Below, piece by piece: positions 1-6,075 of a DNA stretch of 7,592 bases. The stretch is from Rhizobium sp. GTDB taxonomy: Bacteria; Pseudomonadota; Alphaproteobacteria; Rhizobiales; Rhizobiaceae. The stretch spans positions 29,805-37,396 of the forward strand of contig DNPN01000195.1 in assembly GCA_003501385.1 (NCBI GenBank), read 5' to 3'. A program made the translations under genes and the position numbers. Each line of letters starts with the position of its first letter. Position 1 is the first letter of the stretch. The notes under the pieces were generated by a model. That model searched no databases. It was not told where the DNA came from and saw only the letters and a list, made by a program, of their open reading frames with translations.

Positions 1-20
1 TTTTATTGAGGACAATAAAA
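1..20. repeat. Perfect AT-rich inverted repeat at left edge
   Basis: TTTTATTG at 1-8 is the exact reverse complement of CAATAAAA at 13-20, separated by the four bases AGGA. It lies 18 bases beyond the stop codon of the kynureninase-like gene. Read on the minus strand, the second arm ends in four A residues and then the window ends. It has no GC-rich stem, so it is not a typical intrinsic terminator. It could be a weak hairpin ending the two-gene operon, or a protein-binding palindrome ahead of a gene outside the window. Confidence 0.5.
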
Positions 21-38
21 CGCGATATGCTTTCGAGT

Positions 39-1148
39 TCAGCGATAGGATGCAAGCGTTGCCGCCAAGTCCGTCAGATCTTCCATGGTCGTCACAATAC
101 CCGGCGACAACCGCAATGTTTCACCACGATGATCAATGAAGATGTCCCGCGCCTTGAGATCAGCCACGATGGAGCGGGCCTTTTCCACGTCAACGGCTTT
201 CAGCATCACGCTGCCGCCGCGCTGGGAACTGTTGTGGGGTGAAGCAAGTGTCAGGCCCAGATCGGTGCCCATCTCCACAAGTGCGTGTGTCAGGGCGAGA
301 TTGTGGTGCCGCAACGCATCCACCCCGGTTTTCAGCACAAAATCCAATCCCGGCTGCGATGCCACTGCCGCAAGAACAGCCGGCGTGCCATGGTCAAACC
401 GGCGCGCATCATCGGCATAGGAAAAGGCATCCAACGCCCATGAAAATGGATTTGGCTGGCTAAACCAGCCCCGCAATGTCGGTTGGCAATGCGCCAGAAG
501 CGCGGGCCGGACATAGAGCATGCCTGCGCCCGAAAAGCCGCAAAGCCATTTGAGCGACGAGCCGACAACCACATCGAAATCCTCAACCGCGAAGGGCAGA
601 ATGCCGACACCCTGGGTAATATCGACGACAGTCAGCGTTCCCGTTTGTTTGGCGCGGGCGGCGAGCGCAGAAAGATCCGCCAGCTTTGAAGATGTTGATG
701 TGACCCAGGTGATCACCGCCAGCGCCACATCGTCACCCCAGTTGGCAAGATAATCCTCATCTTCAACATAGGCTTGCCCTTGCCGGATTGCCACGGTATC
801 GAGCCTGAAGCCCAAGCGCTCCTGCAAGCCGCTCAGCAGAAAATGAAGGCTGGGAAAGCAATCTTGTGCAATCAAAACCCGCTTTCCCCGTAGCAGATCA
901 ACGGGCAGCGAACCAATCACGCTCGACAGAGCCACCGTCACATTTTCCACCGTGGTCATTGAGCCTTGTTGCGCCGAGATCAATTGCTCCCAGCTGCGAA
1001 TGAAATGCGACCGCGCGGTGAGTGCCTCTGGCCACTGATTGTCATCTTCACGACTCCAAAGATCGGCAAAGCGAGACAGCGCTACCGCCGTCTCGTTTGC
1101 TTTTTCCGGATAAGTGCCAATCGAATGATAGAGAAGATACCCTCCCAT
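39..1148 (-). CDS. Kynureninase-like PLP-dependent enzyme (aminotransferase class V fold)
   Basis: This 369-residue protein belongs to fold-type I PLP enzymes and most resembles kynureninase, which cleaves kynurenine to anthranilate and alanine in the cytoplasm. The predicted Schiff-base lysine is K200 in GSSLKWLCGFSGAGMLYV. The Asp that pairs with the PLP pyridine nitrogen is D176 in VVDITQG. A kynureninase-like block follows (RGWFSQPNPF, 216-225, then RRFDHGTP, 239-246), and R346 in LRLSPG is a likely carboxylate-binding Arg. It is shorter than typical kynureninases of about 410-420 residues. Gln221 replaces the His usually seen in the family GWxxH motif, so the substrate may differ. The start ATG shares its A with the TGA stop of the upstream dioxygenase-like gene, which implies translational coupling. 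The family call is firm; the exact substrate is not. Confidence 0.8.
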   Translation of the reverse strand: MGGYLLYHSIGTYPEKANETAVALSRFADLWSREDDNQWPEALTARSHFIRSWEQLISAQQGSMTTVENVTVALSSVIGSLPVDLLRGKRVLIAQDCFPSLHFLLSGLQERLGFRLDTVAIRQGQAYVEDEDYLANWGDDVALAVITWVTSTSSKLADLSALAARAKQTGTLTVVDITQGVGILPFAVEDFDVVVGSSLKWLCGFSGAGMLYVRPALLAHCQPTLRGWFSQPNPFSWALDAFSYADDARRFDHGTPAVLAAVASQPGLDFVLKTGVDALRHHNLALTHALVEMGTDLGLTLASPHNSSQRGGSVMLKAVDVEKARSIVADLKARDIFIDHRGETLRLSPGIVTTMEDLTDLAATLASYR

Positions 1149-1918
1149 CAGGCCACAGCTCCATCCGTTGTACTGGCGGCAACCTTGTCGTGAATGGCGT
1201 CACGCACAACGCCGTAGGAAGCACCCCAGGCATCCGTCATGTCGCATCTGACATCCCAAAGCTCCGGGAAGAAGCGGTGGCGTGCACCGGCCTGCAACAG
1301 ATCCACCGGCCGACCTTTGAGCGATTTAGAGCCAAGGCCAATGGAACGATGGATGAGATAGACGTGATTGGCACGAAATTTCTGGAACAGCTCGTCAAAC
1401 TCGATCAGCGCTTCAGCCACCACATAGCTATCGTCATGGCTATATTTCTCATCATAGACATCCGCCACGGTCAGCCCGCGCCCATCGAGATAAGAGGCCT
1501 TGAAGGCATCCCACAGATCATAGGGCATCCGCAGCAACAATTTGAAACCCGGCGATTCCTGACCGCTGCCATTGCCAAGCTGAAGGCGGATCTGCTGATA
1601 TTCCTTCGGCGACATGGTTTCCAGCACATCCAACTGGGCGGTCATCAAACGCATCAAACGGTGGACACGTCCCATCAAGGTCACAATACGATGGGTATCA
1701 GACTTTTCGAGGTAGTCGATCACCTCAACCAGCGTGTAAGCGATCAACTTCATCCACAGCTCTTCCACCTGGTGAACGATCTGAAATTGCAGTTCATCGG
1801 CATTGGCCATCTCGGCCAGTGGCTTTTGACAGGTGAGTAATTTATCGCAGTTGAGGTAAACGCCGTAATCCAACATCTGCGGCGATTCGATACGCTCGTA
1901 ATAGGATTTCTTGTCCAT
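1148..1918 (-). CDS. Tryptophan 2,3-dioxygenase family haem protein, non-canonical
   Basis: This 256-residue, mostly helical protein belongs to the tryptophan 2,3-dioxygenase (TDO) family, which opens the indole ring with O2 at a haem. Visible motifs are FQIVHQVEELWMKL (F45 and H49 match the TDO active-site Phe and His), LGNGSGQESPGFK (114-126), and FRANHVYLIHRSIG (181-194), where H185 aligns with the proximal haem His. FFPELWDVR (216-224) is also typical. Two canonical substrate-binding elements are missing: the Arg of SGFQSxQxR aligns with K126, and the GTGG motif after the haem His is replaced by SKSLKGRP. The substrate may therefore not be free L-tryptophan. I chose ATG 1918, with GGGA eight bases upstream. 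ATG 1924 (two residues longer) is also possible; a TTG at 1954 falls inside the predicted -10 element. The gene is first in an operon with the kynureninase-like gene. Confidence 0.82.
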   Translation of the reverse strand: MDKKSYYERIESPQMLDYGVYLNCDKLLTCQKPLAEMANADELQFQIVHQVEELWMKLIAYTLVEVIDYLEKSDTHRIVTLMGRVHRLMRLMTAQLDVLETMSPKEYQQIRLQLGNGSGQESPGFKLLLRMPYDLWDAFKASYLDGRGLTVADVYDEKYSHDDSYVVAEALIEFDELFQKFRANHVYLIHRSIGLGSKSLKGRPVDLLQAGARHRFFPELWDVRCDMTDAWGASYGVVRDAIHDKVAASTTDGAVA

Positions 1919-1924
1919 CGTCAT

Positions 1925-2056
1925 GTTCCCAATGTTTTTTCCTTTATGCTTCAATCATAGCAAAGGCACCCAAAACATTGTTTCGAGATCGTATGCAAAG
2001 ACATCCTCTTGCAGTACGATGTTTTGCAAATCCGCATACATTGAGGACGTTGGCAG
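1925..2056. promoter_or_regulatory. Divergent control region between dioxygenase and Lrp genes
   Basis: The region contains two nested inverted repeats. CAAAACAT at 1971-1978 pairs with ATGTTTTG at 2019-2026, and GTATGC at 1991-1996 pairs with GCATAC at 2034-2039. A third copy of the first motif, AATGTTTT, is at 1931-1938 close to the dioxygenase start. Lrp/AsnC proteins bind several degenerate sites spaced along wrapped DNA, and KynR-type members control divergent kyn genes, so these are sensible candidate sites for the adjacent regulator. The repeats are directly visible; the binding is inferred. Confidence 0.5.
1954..1959 (-). promoter_or_regulatory. Candidate -10 element of the dioxygenase/kynureninase operon
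   Basis: Read on the minus strand this is TATGAT, five of six matches to the sigma70 -10 consensus. No good -35 hexamer lies 16-18 bases upstream, which would suit a promoter needing an activator such as the adjacent Lrp-family protein. A start site about seven bases downstream would leave a leader of roughly 25-30 bases before the ATG codons at 1924 and 1918. That argues against the upstream TTG as translation start. Confidence 0.35.
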
Positions 2057-2524
2057 ATGGATCAGATTGACAGGAAGATCATTCGCACACTCGAGACGGA
2101 TGCACGGATTTCTTACGCCGCTTTGTCTGAAGAGGTTTCATTGAGCAAGACGCCGTGCTGGGCACGGGTCAAGGCGCTTGAGGAGCAAGGTATCATTCGC
2201 GGCTACAGGGCCGAGTTAGACGCCGCGCAGTTGGGCTTCGGGCTGGAAGCCTTTGTGCAGGTTTCGATTGATTTCGAACAGTCTGAGGCTTTCGAGGCTG
2301 CCGTTAAACGGCACCCGCTGATCCGGCGCTGTCATGCCACAACCGGCGAAGCCGATTACTTGCTGCACATTCTCGCAAAAGACATGAGTGGACTTGATCG
2401 ACTGCTGCGGGAGGAAATCTGCCGACTGCCGGGTGTTCGTCGCTCGGTGACGTTGATGGTCACCCGCGAAATCAAGGCGGATACCTCACTGGCTGCAGCC
2501 GCGCAAGCAATCCGGACATTGTGA
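2057..2524 (+). CDS. Lrp/AsnC-family transcriptional regulator
   Basis: This 155-residue protein has the standard Lrp/AsnC layout. An N-terminal helix-turn-helix domain (about residues 2-50) opens with MDQIDRKIIRTLETDARISYAALSEEV and has a recognition helix near SLSKTPCWARVKALEEQGII. A C-terminal ligand-binding RAM domain follows (about 63-140), with GEADYLLHI at 97-105 and RSVTLMVTREIK at 129-140. Such proteins form dimers to octamers and respond to amino acids or related metabolites. The ATG is preceded by GAGGA at 2043-2047, nine bases away. The gene is divergent from the dioxygenase/kynureninase operon, the same arrangement as KynR beside kyn genes in Pseudomonas. It probably senses a pathway intermediate and controls that operon and itself. 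Regulation of the convergent amidase operon is unproven. Confidence 0.92.
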   Translation: MDQIDRKIIRTLETDARISYAALSEEVSLSKTPCWARVKALEEQGIIRGYRAELDAAQLGFGLEAFVQVSIDFEQSEAFEAAVKRHPLIRRCHATTGEADYLLHILAKDMSGLDRLLREEICRLPGVRRSVTLMVTREIKADTSLAAAAQAIRTL

Positions 2525-2552
2525 GACGTGAGCGCTCTGCGCCGGATACAGA
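2525..2552. other. Short convergent intergenic gap
   Basis: Only 28 bases separate the stop codons of the Lrp-family gene and the convergent cysteine hydrolase gene. I see only a trivial GCGC-TCT-GCGC match and no convincing bidirectional terminator. Confidence 0.5.
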
Positions 2553-3188
2553 TCAGTGTTTCGGCGTCAGCGTTTCGATAAAATCGAGTATCTCTGCCAG
2601 CGAAACCACATCAGCATATTTCGCATTCATATCGAACAGATTGGCGTCATGGGGTGCCGGATGTCGATCTCCACAGGCGTCGCGCACAACAGTTGTGATA
2701 AACCCATGCGACATCGAATCCACGCACGTGGCTCTGACACAGCCGCTTGTTGTCAGCCCCGTGAGGATAACATTGTCTACGCCCATGCTGACCAGCAGCG
2801 GCGCAAGTGAAGTGCCAAAAAACGCGCTTGGATATTGCTTGGTGATGACAAACTCATCCTCAAACGGCTTCAACCCTTTTGGCCAAGCCCCCAGCGGGTT
2901 GCCCGCCGTAAAGCTCACAAGCGGTTTTGCCTTTTGGAAAAACCGCCCGCCATCCAGACCACTATTGTGAAGCACCACGCCCGTCAGGATCACAGGCATG
3001 CCCTTGGCACGGGCGGCGTCTCGCACCTTCAGTGCGCTTTCGAGAGCACTATCCACGCCTGCATAAAGCGGACTGCCGGGTTCGAAATAGGCCTGAACGA
3101 AATCAACCAACAAAAGAGCAGGCTTTTTTCCAAAGCCAATGCGGTTTGTGTAAGCGCCTGCGTAGTTGGCTTGCAGATCAGCATCCAT
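2553..3188 (-). CDS. Isochorismatase-family cysteine hydrolase (N-carbamoylsarcosine amidohydrolase-like)
   Basis: This 211-residue cytoplasmic hydrolase belongs to the isochorismatase-like superfamily. The catalytic triad is visible: D29 in ALLLVDFVQAYF, K117 in VITKQYPSAFFGT, and C150 in ILTGLTTSGCVRATCVDS. The TSGCVRAT segment, including the oxyanion and cis-peptide region, is typical of N-carbamoylsarcosine amidohydrolase-like enzymes. These release ammonia or a carbamoyl group from ureido compounds; RutB and maleamate amidohydrolase are in the same superfamily. It lacks close resemblance to RutB outside the active site, so I do not call it rutB. ATG 3188 is preceded by AAGGA nine bases upstream. 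It is the last gene of the four-gene operon, 21 bases after the second amidase. A role in hydrolysing an amide or ureido product made by the upstream enzymes is inferred from position. Confidence 0.87.
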   Translation of the reverse strand: MDADLQANYAGAYTNRIGFGKKPALLLVDFVQAYFEPGSPLYAGVDSALESALKVRDAARAKGMPVILTGVVLHNSGLDGGRFFQKAKPLVSFTAGNPLGAWPKGLKPFEDEFVITKQYPSAFFGTSLAPLLVSMGVDNVILTGLTTSGCVRATCVDSMSHGFITTVVRDACGDRHPAPHDANLFDMNAKYADVVSLAEILDFIETLTPKH

Positions 3189-3209
3189 GGCATTCTATCC
3201 TTGCGTCTA

Positions 3210-4517
3210 TCAGATTGGTTCAATCAGCTTGGCAATCATCTCCGCGCACGACAAAAGTGAGAGGTCGCTAAAGCGGGGAGCCGTCAGGGTGACGCCGATG
3301 GGCAAGTCATTGTCACGAAGACCCACTGGCACATTCAGGCACGGTACTCCCAGCAATGTCCACATGGCGTTGAACACCGGATCACCCGGAGCGCGCCCCT
3401 CTGGGGCAAAGCCGGGCGCGCTCGGCACAATCACCACATCATAGCTTGCGGCGATGGCATCAAAGGTCATGCGTGCACTGGCGGCAAAATCATAGGCAAT
3501 GCCCAAATCGGCAAGGCTGCTTGCATCGCGATTGTCCACCCGATGGTGAAAATCATCGTGCAGTTCTGCGCCAAACCGTTTTGCCAGATTGCGAAAGGCC
3601 GCCGCTCCCTCACGGTACATGATCGTGCGGTGCACGCGGTGCAGTCCTTCAAATTCCTCCGGGAAATCGATAGATTCAACGTGGTGCCCGCCAGCCCTAA
3701 GCCGATTGGCTGTTATCTCGACAGCCTGAACCGACTCCACCGCCAGCTTTTCACGATAAGGCCCAAAGCTGACCGCGATATTTAGCGCAGAACCATCCGG
3801 CAGCGGGCGGATAGACTCTGTTATGCCAAAGACCTCGGCCAGCAGCGCAATATCGGCCACCGAGCGGCCATACCAGCCAACGGTATCAAGGCTGTTGGCA
3901 TAGATCTTCACTCCCTCGCGGCTCACCAGCCCAAAACTTGGTTTGAAACCATAGACACCGCAAAAGGATGCGGGGCGAATGGTTGAGCCTCCGGTTTGGG
4001 TGGCGAGCGCCAGCGGCACATGAAAATCAGCAACCGCTGCCGCCGAGCCAGCCGATGAGCCGCCGGATGTATGGGAGAGATTGTGCGGATTGCCGGTGGC
4101 GGCGTTGCGCCCTGCGGCGGCAAATTCCGTGGTATCGGTCTTGCCAAGAATGATCGCCCCTTCCGCCCGCAGCAGATCAACGCTCGCGGCATCCAATGCT
4201 GGCCTGAATCCCTGAAACAGGGGAGAATTATGGGTGGTTGGCAGATCAAATGTTTCGAACACATCTTTTATGGCAAGTGGAAGACCATGCAGCAGGCCAC
4301 GCTGTCCCTTGGGCAGGTGATCCAGCATCTCGGCTTGTTTTAGAGCATCAGGGTTGACGCAAAGCCACGCCTTGACGTCCCCATCGCGTCTGGAAATCTG
4401 TTCCAGACAGGCGGATACGAGTGCTGACGCCGTGATGTCGCCACGTCTCAAGGCCGCAATCGCCTCCGATGCTGTCAGCGTGTTGAGTGATTCTTGTGTC
4501 GAAACAGGCTGATCCAT
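3210..4517 (-). CDS. Amidase-signature family hydrolase (second in operon)
   Basis: This 435-residue protein is an amidase-signature hydrolase using a Ser-cisSer-Lys triad to cleave carboxamides or carbamoyl bonds. The triad is K84 in GLPLAIKDVFE, S154 in the SGGSSAGSAAA glycine-serine block, and nucleophile S178 in TQTGGSTIRPASFCG. The 24-residue spacing between the serines is the family standard. FKPSFGLVSREG follows and the C-terminal half (about 240-435) forms the variable substrate pocket. There is no signal peptide. The family includes glutamyl-tRNA amidotransferase subunit A, but no GatB or GatC is nearby, and the catabolic neighbours favour small-molecule amide hydrolysis. ATG 4517 has GGAA six bases upstream, and the gene begins 30 bases after the preceding amidase stop. 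The substrate cannot be read from sequence. Confidence 0.88.
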   Translation of the reverse strand: MDQPVSTQESLNTLTASEAIAALRRGDITASALVSACLEQISRRDGDVKAWLCVNPDALKQAEMLDHLPKGQRGLLHGLPLAIKDVFETFDLPTTHNSPLFQGFRPALDAASVDLLRAEGAIILGKTDTTEFAAAGRNAATGNPHNLSHTSGGSSAGSAAAVADFHVPLALATQTGGSTIRPASFCGVYGFKPSFGLVSREGVKIYANSLDTVGWYGRSVADIALLAEVFGITESIRPLPDGSALNIAVSFGPYREKLAVESVQAVEITANRLRAGGHHVESIDFPEEFEGLHRVHRTIMYREGAAAFRNLAKRFGAELHDDFHHRVDNRDASSLADLGIAYDFAASARMTFDAIAASYDVVIVPSAPGFAPEGRAPGDPVFNAMWTLLGVPCLNVPVGLRDNDLPIGVTLTAPRFSDLSLLSCAEMIAKLIEPI

Positions 4518-4547
4518 AGGCGTTTCCGATTTGACTGTGCCGCGAGA

Positions 4548-6071
4548 CTAAAACCGTGGCGAAAGCCGATGATACTGGGTGGCGGCCTGAAAACTGGCAC
4601 CAAGCTGCAAACAGAGCGCATCCGCCCCCGGCCGCGCCACGATCTGAATTCCGGTTGGAAGCCCATGGCCTCCAAGACCGGATGGCAACATGAGAGCGGG
4701 AAATCCGGTGAGATCAAAAATCATGGTATTGCGCGGTATCACACTCTGGAACGGCAGCATGGCACCATCCACCGAAACGCAGAGACGATCGAGAAAGCCA
4801 GCCTCGCTGCCCAGACCGGGGGTGACCATCACATCCACCTCGACCATGGCACTGAGCAGCATGTGCTGGGCGGCTGGTCTGTGTTGAAGAGCACGCGTGT
4901 AGTCCAGCGCCGAAAAGGACAGGCCGGTTTTCAGCCGGTGCAGCATGCCCGCATCCATCCTGTCTGTCGCTTCGACGCGCTCCGCATGATAGGAGGCAAG
5001 TTCCGCCTGCAAGATCACCCATCCCGCTTCATGGCTGGCACCGATATCCATGGGCTGTAGTTCAATCAACTGGCAACCGAGGTCTTCAAATACCGCCAGT
5101 GCAGCCTTCCAGTTGGCAATCACCGCCTGATCACACACCTCATCAAACCAATTGGTGGGAATGCCGATGCGCAGTCCTGCGCTGGATTGACCTTCCAGCA
5201 CTTTGGCACAGACCGAGGCCAGTTCTGGCTGCGCCCGTTCCGTCATATAGGGAAGAACATGGGCAATATCGCGCGCACTTCGCGCCATCGGACCAACGTG
5301 ATCCAATGACCACGACAAAGGGGCAACGCCTGCGCGCGACACCAGTTCCCGGCTCGGCTTCAAGCCTGTTGTGCCGCACCAGCACGATGGCACGCGGATC
5401 GAGCCGCCCGTATCTGTGCCCAGCGCCAGCGGCAGCAACCGCGCAGCGAGTGCGGCGCCCGATCCGGTCGATGAGCCACCGGTCCACCGGCTGCGATCCC
5501 ACGGATTGGTAACAGCCCCATAGCGAGGATTGTGCGGCGAGCCGCAGGCAAATTCGCTCGTCGCCGTCATGGCAAAAGGAATGGCACCCGCTGCCCGCAA
5601 ACGTTCAACCACCATAGCATCGCGTGGGGCAATGCGATGACCGGTAAAGTGCGAGCCGCTGGTCACCATCGTATCGCGCACGTCAATAATGTCCTTGATG
5701 CCGAAGGGAATGCCTTCCAACGGACGAGCATTGCCATTTTTCCAGCGCACCGTGCTCTCAACGGCGCTTTGCGCATAGCCATGGGCAAGACGCAAAATCG
5801 CCTCACGACCATGGACACTTTCAGCAATGGCCGAGACAAGCGTCGATGTGACCGCAAAAGGGTTTGTCAGCCCCGCCGCGTAGGCCGACATCAGGTCTTC
5901 GACACCCGCATTGCCAATAGATTCAAAGCCGTCAGCGGATCCTTCGCACGGCATGGCGGGCAGTGTGCCCTCACCTGAAACATGTGGGAAAGCGAGATCG
6001 TCACGAATCGGATCCACCAGACTGAGTGGATCCAACATCACGTGCGAGCCCGCTTCCAGCATCGCATTCAT
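4548..6071 (-). CDS. Amidase-signature family hydrolase (first in operon), with N-terminal extension
   Basis: This 507-residue protein is a second amidase-signature hydrolase. The triad is K126 in GIPFGIKDIIDV, S200 in WTGGSSTGSGAAL, and nucleophile S224 in GTDTGGSIRVPSCWCG. The two serines are again 24 residues apart. The block continues with TTGLKPSRELVSRAGVAPLSWSLDHVGPMARS, typical of bacterial amidases. About 55 residues precede the first recognisable amidase helix (near residue 57, VEDLMSAYAAGL) and resemble nothing I know. The start ATG lies four bases after the RutA stop, with GGA eight bases upstream inside the RutA coding end, so coupling is likely; ATG 6062 is an alternative. It is clearly divergent from the adjacent amidase (different length and flanking motifs), so it is not a recent tandem duplicate. 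A likely role is hydrolysing an amide or ureide after the RutA-type step. Confidence 0.88.
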   Translation of the reverse strand: MNAMLEAGSHVMLDPLSLVDPIRDDLAFPHVSGEGTLPAMPCEGSADGFESIGNAGVEDLMSAYAAGLTNPFAVTSTLVSAIAESVHGREAILRLAHGYAQSAVESTVRWKNGNARPLEGIPFGIKDIIDVRDTMVTSGSHFTGHRIAPRDAMVVERLRAAGAIPFAMTATSEFACGSPHNPRYGAVTNPWDRSRWTGGSSTGSGAALAARLLPLALGTDTGGSIRVPSCWCGTTGLKPSRELVSRAGVAPLSWSLDHVGPMARSARDIAHVLPYMTERAQPELASVCAKVLEGQSSAGLRIGIPTNWFDEVCDQAVIANWKAALAVFEDLGCQLIELQPMDIGASHEAGWVILQAELASYHAERVEATDRMDAGMLHRLKTGLSFSALDYTRALQHRPAAQHMLLSAMVEVDVMVTPGLGSEAGFLDRLCVSVDGAMLPFQSVIPRNTMIFDLTGFPALMLPSGLGGHGLPTGIQIVARPGADALCLQLGASFQAATQYHRLSPRF

Positions 6072-6075
6072 GCGC

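Noticed and set aside
1022..1840. Long open frame on the plus strand (272 codons)
   Set aside because: It lies antisense to the dioxygenase-like gene and overlaps the start of the kynureninase-like gene. Its translation is rich in His, Gln and Ile without family motifs, whereas the minus-strand frames carry clear catalytic motifs.
1919..1954. TTG start giving a 268-residue dioxygenase-like protein
   Set aside because: The TTG overlaps the predicted -10 element, and the added residues (Lys/Asn rich) look like leader sequence. ATG 1918 or 1924 fits better.
3210..4517. Glutamyl-tRNA amidotransferase subunit A
   Set aside because: It shares the amidase signature, but no gatB or gatC is adjacent, its length is shorter than typical GatA, and its neighbours are catabolic.
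4494..5060. Open frame on the plus strand opposite the first amidase
   Set aside because: It is a shadow of the amidase coding frame with a basic, low-complexity translation and no ribosome binding site of note.
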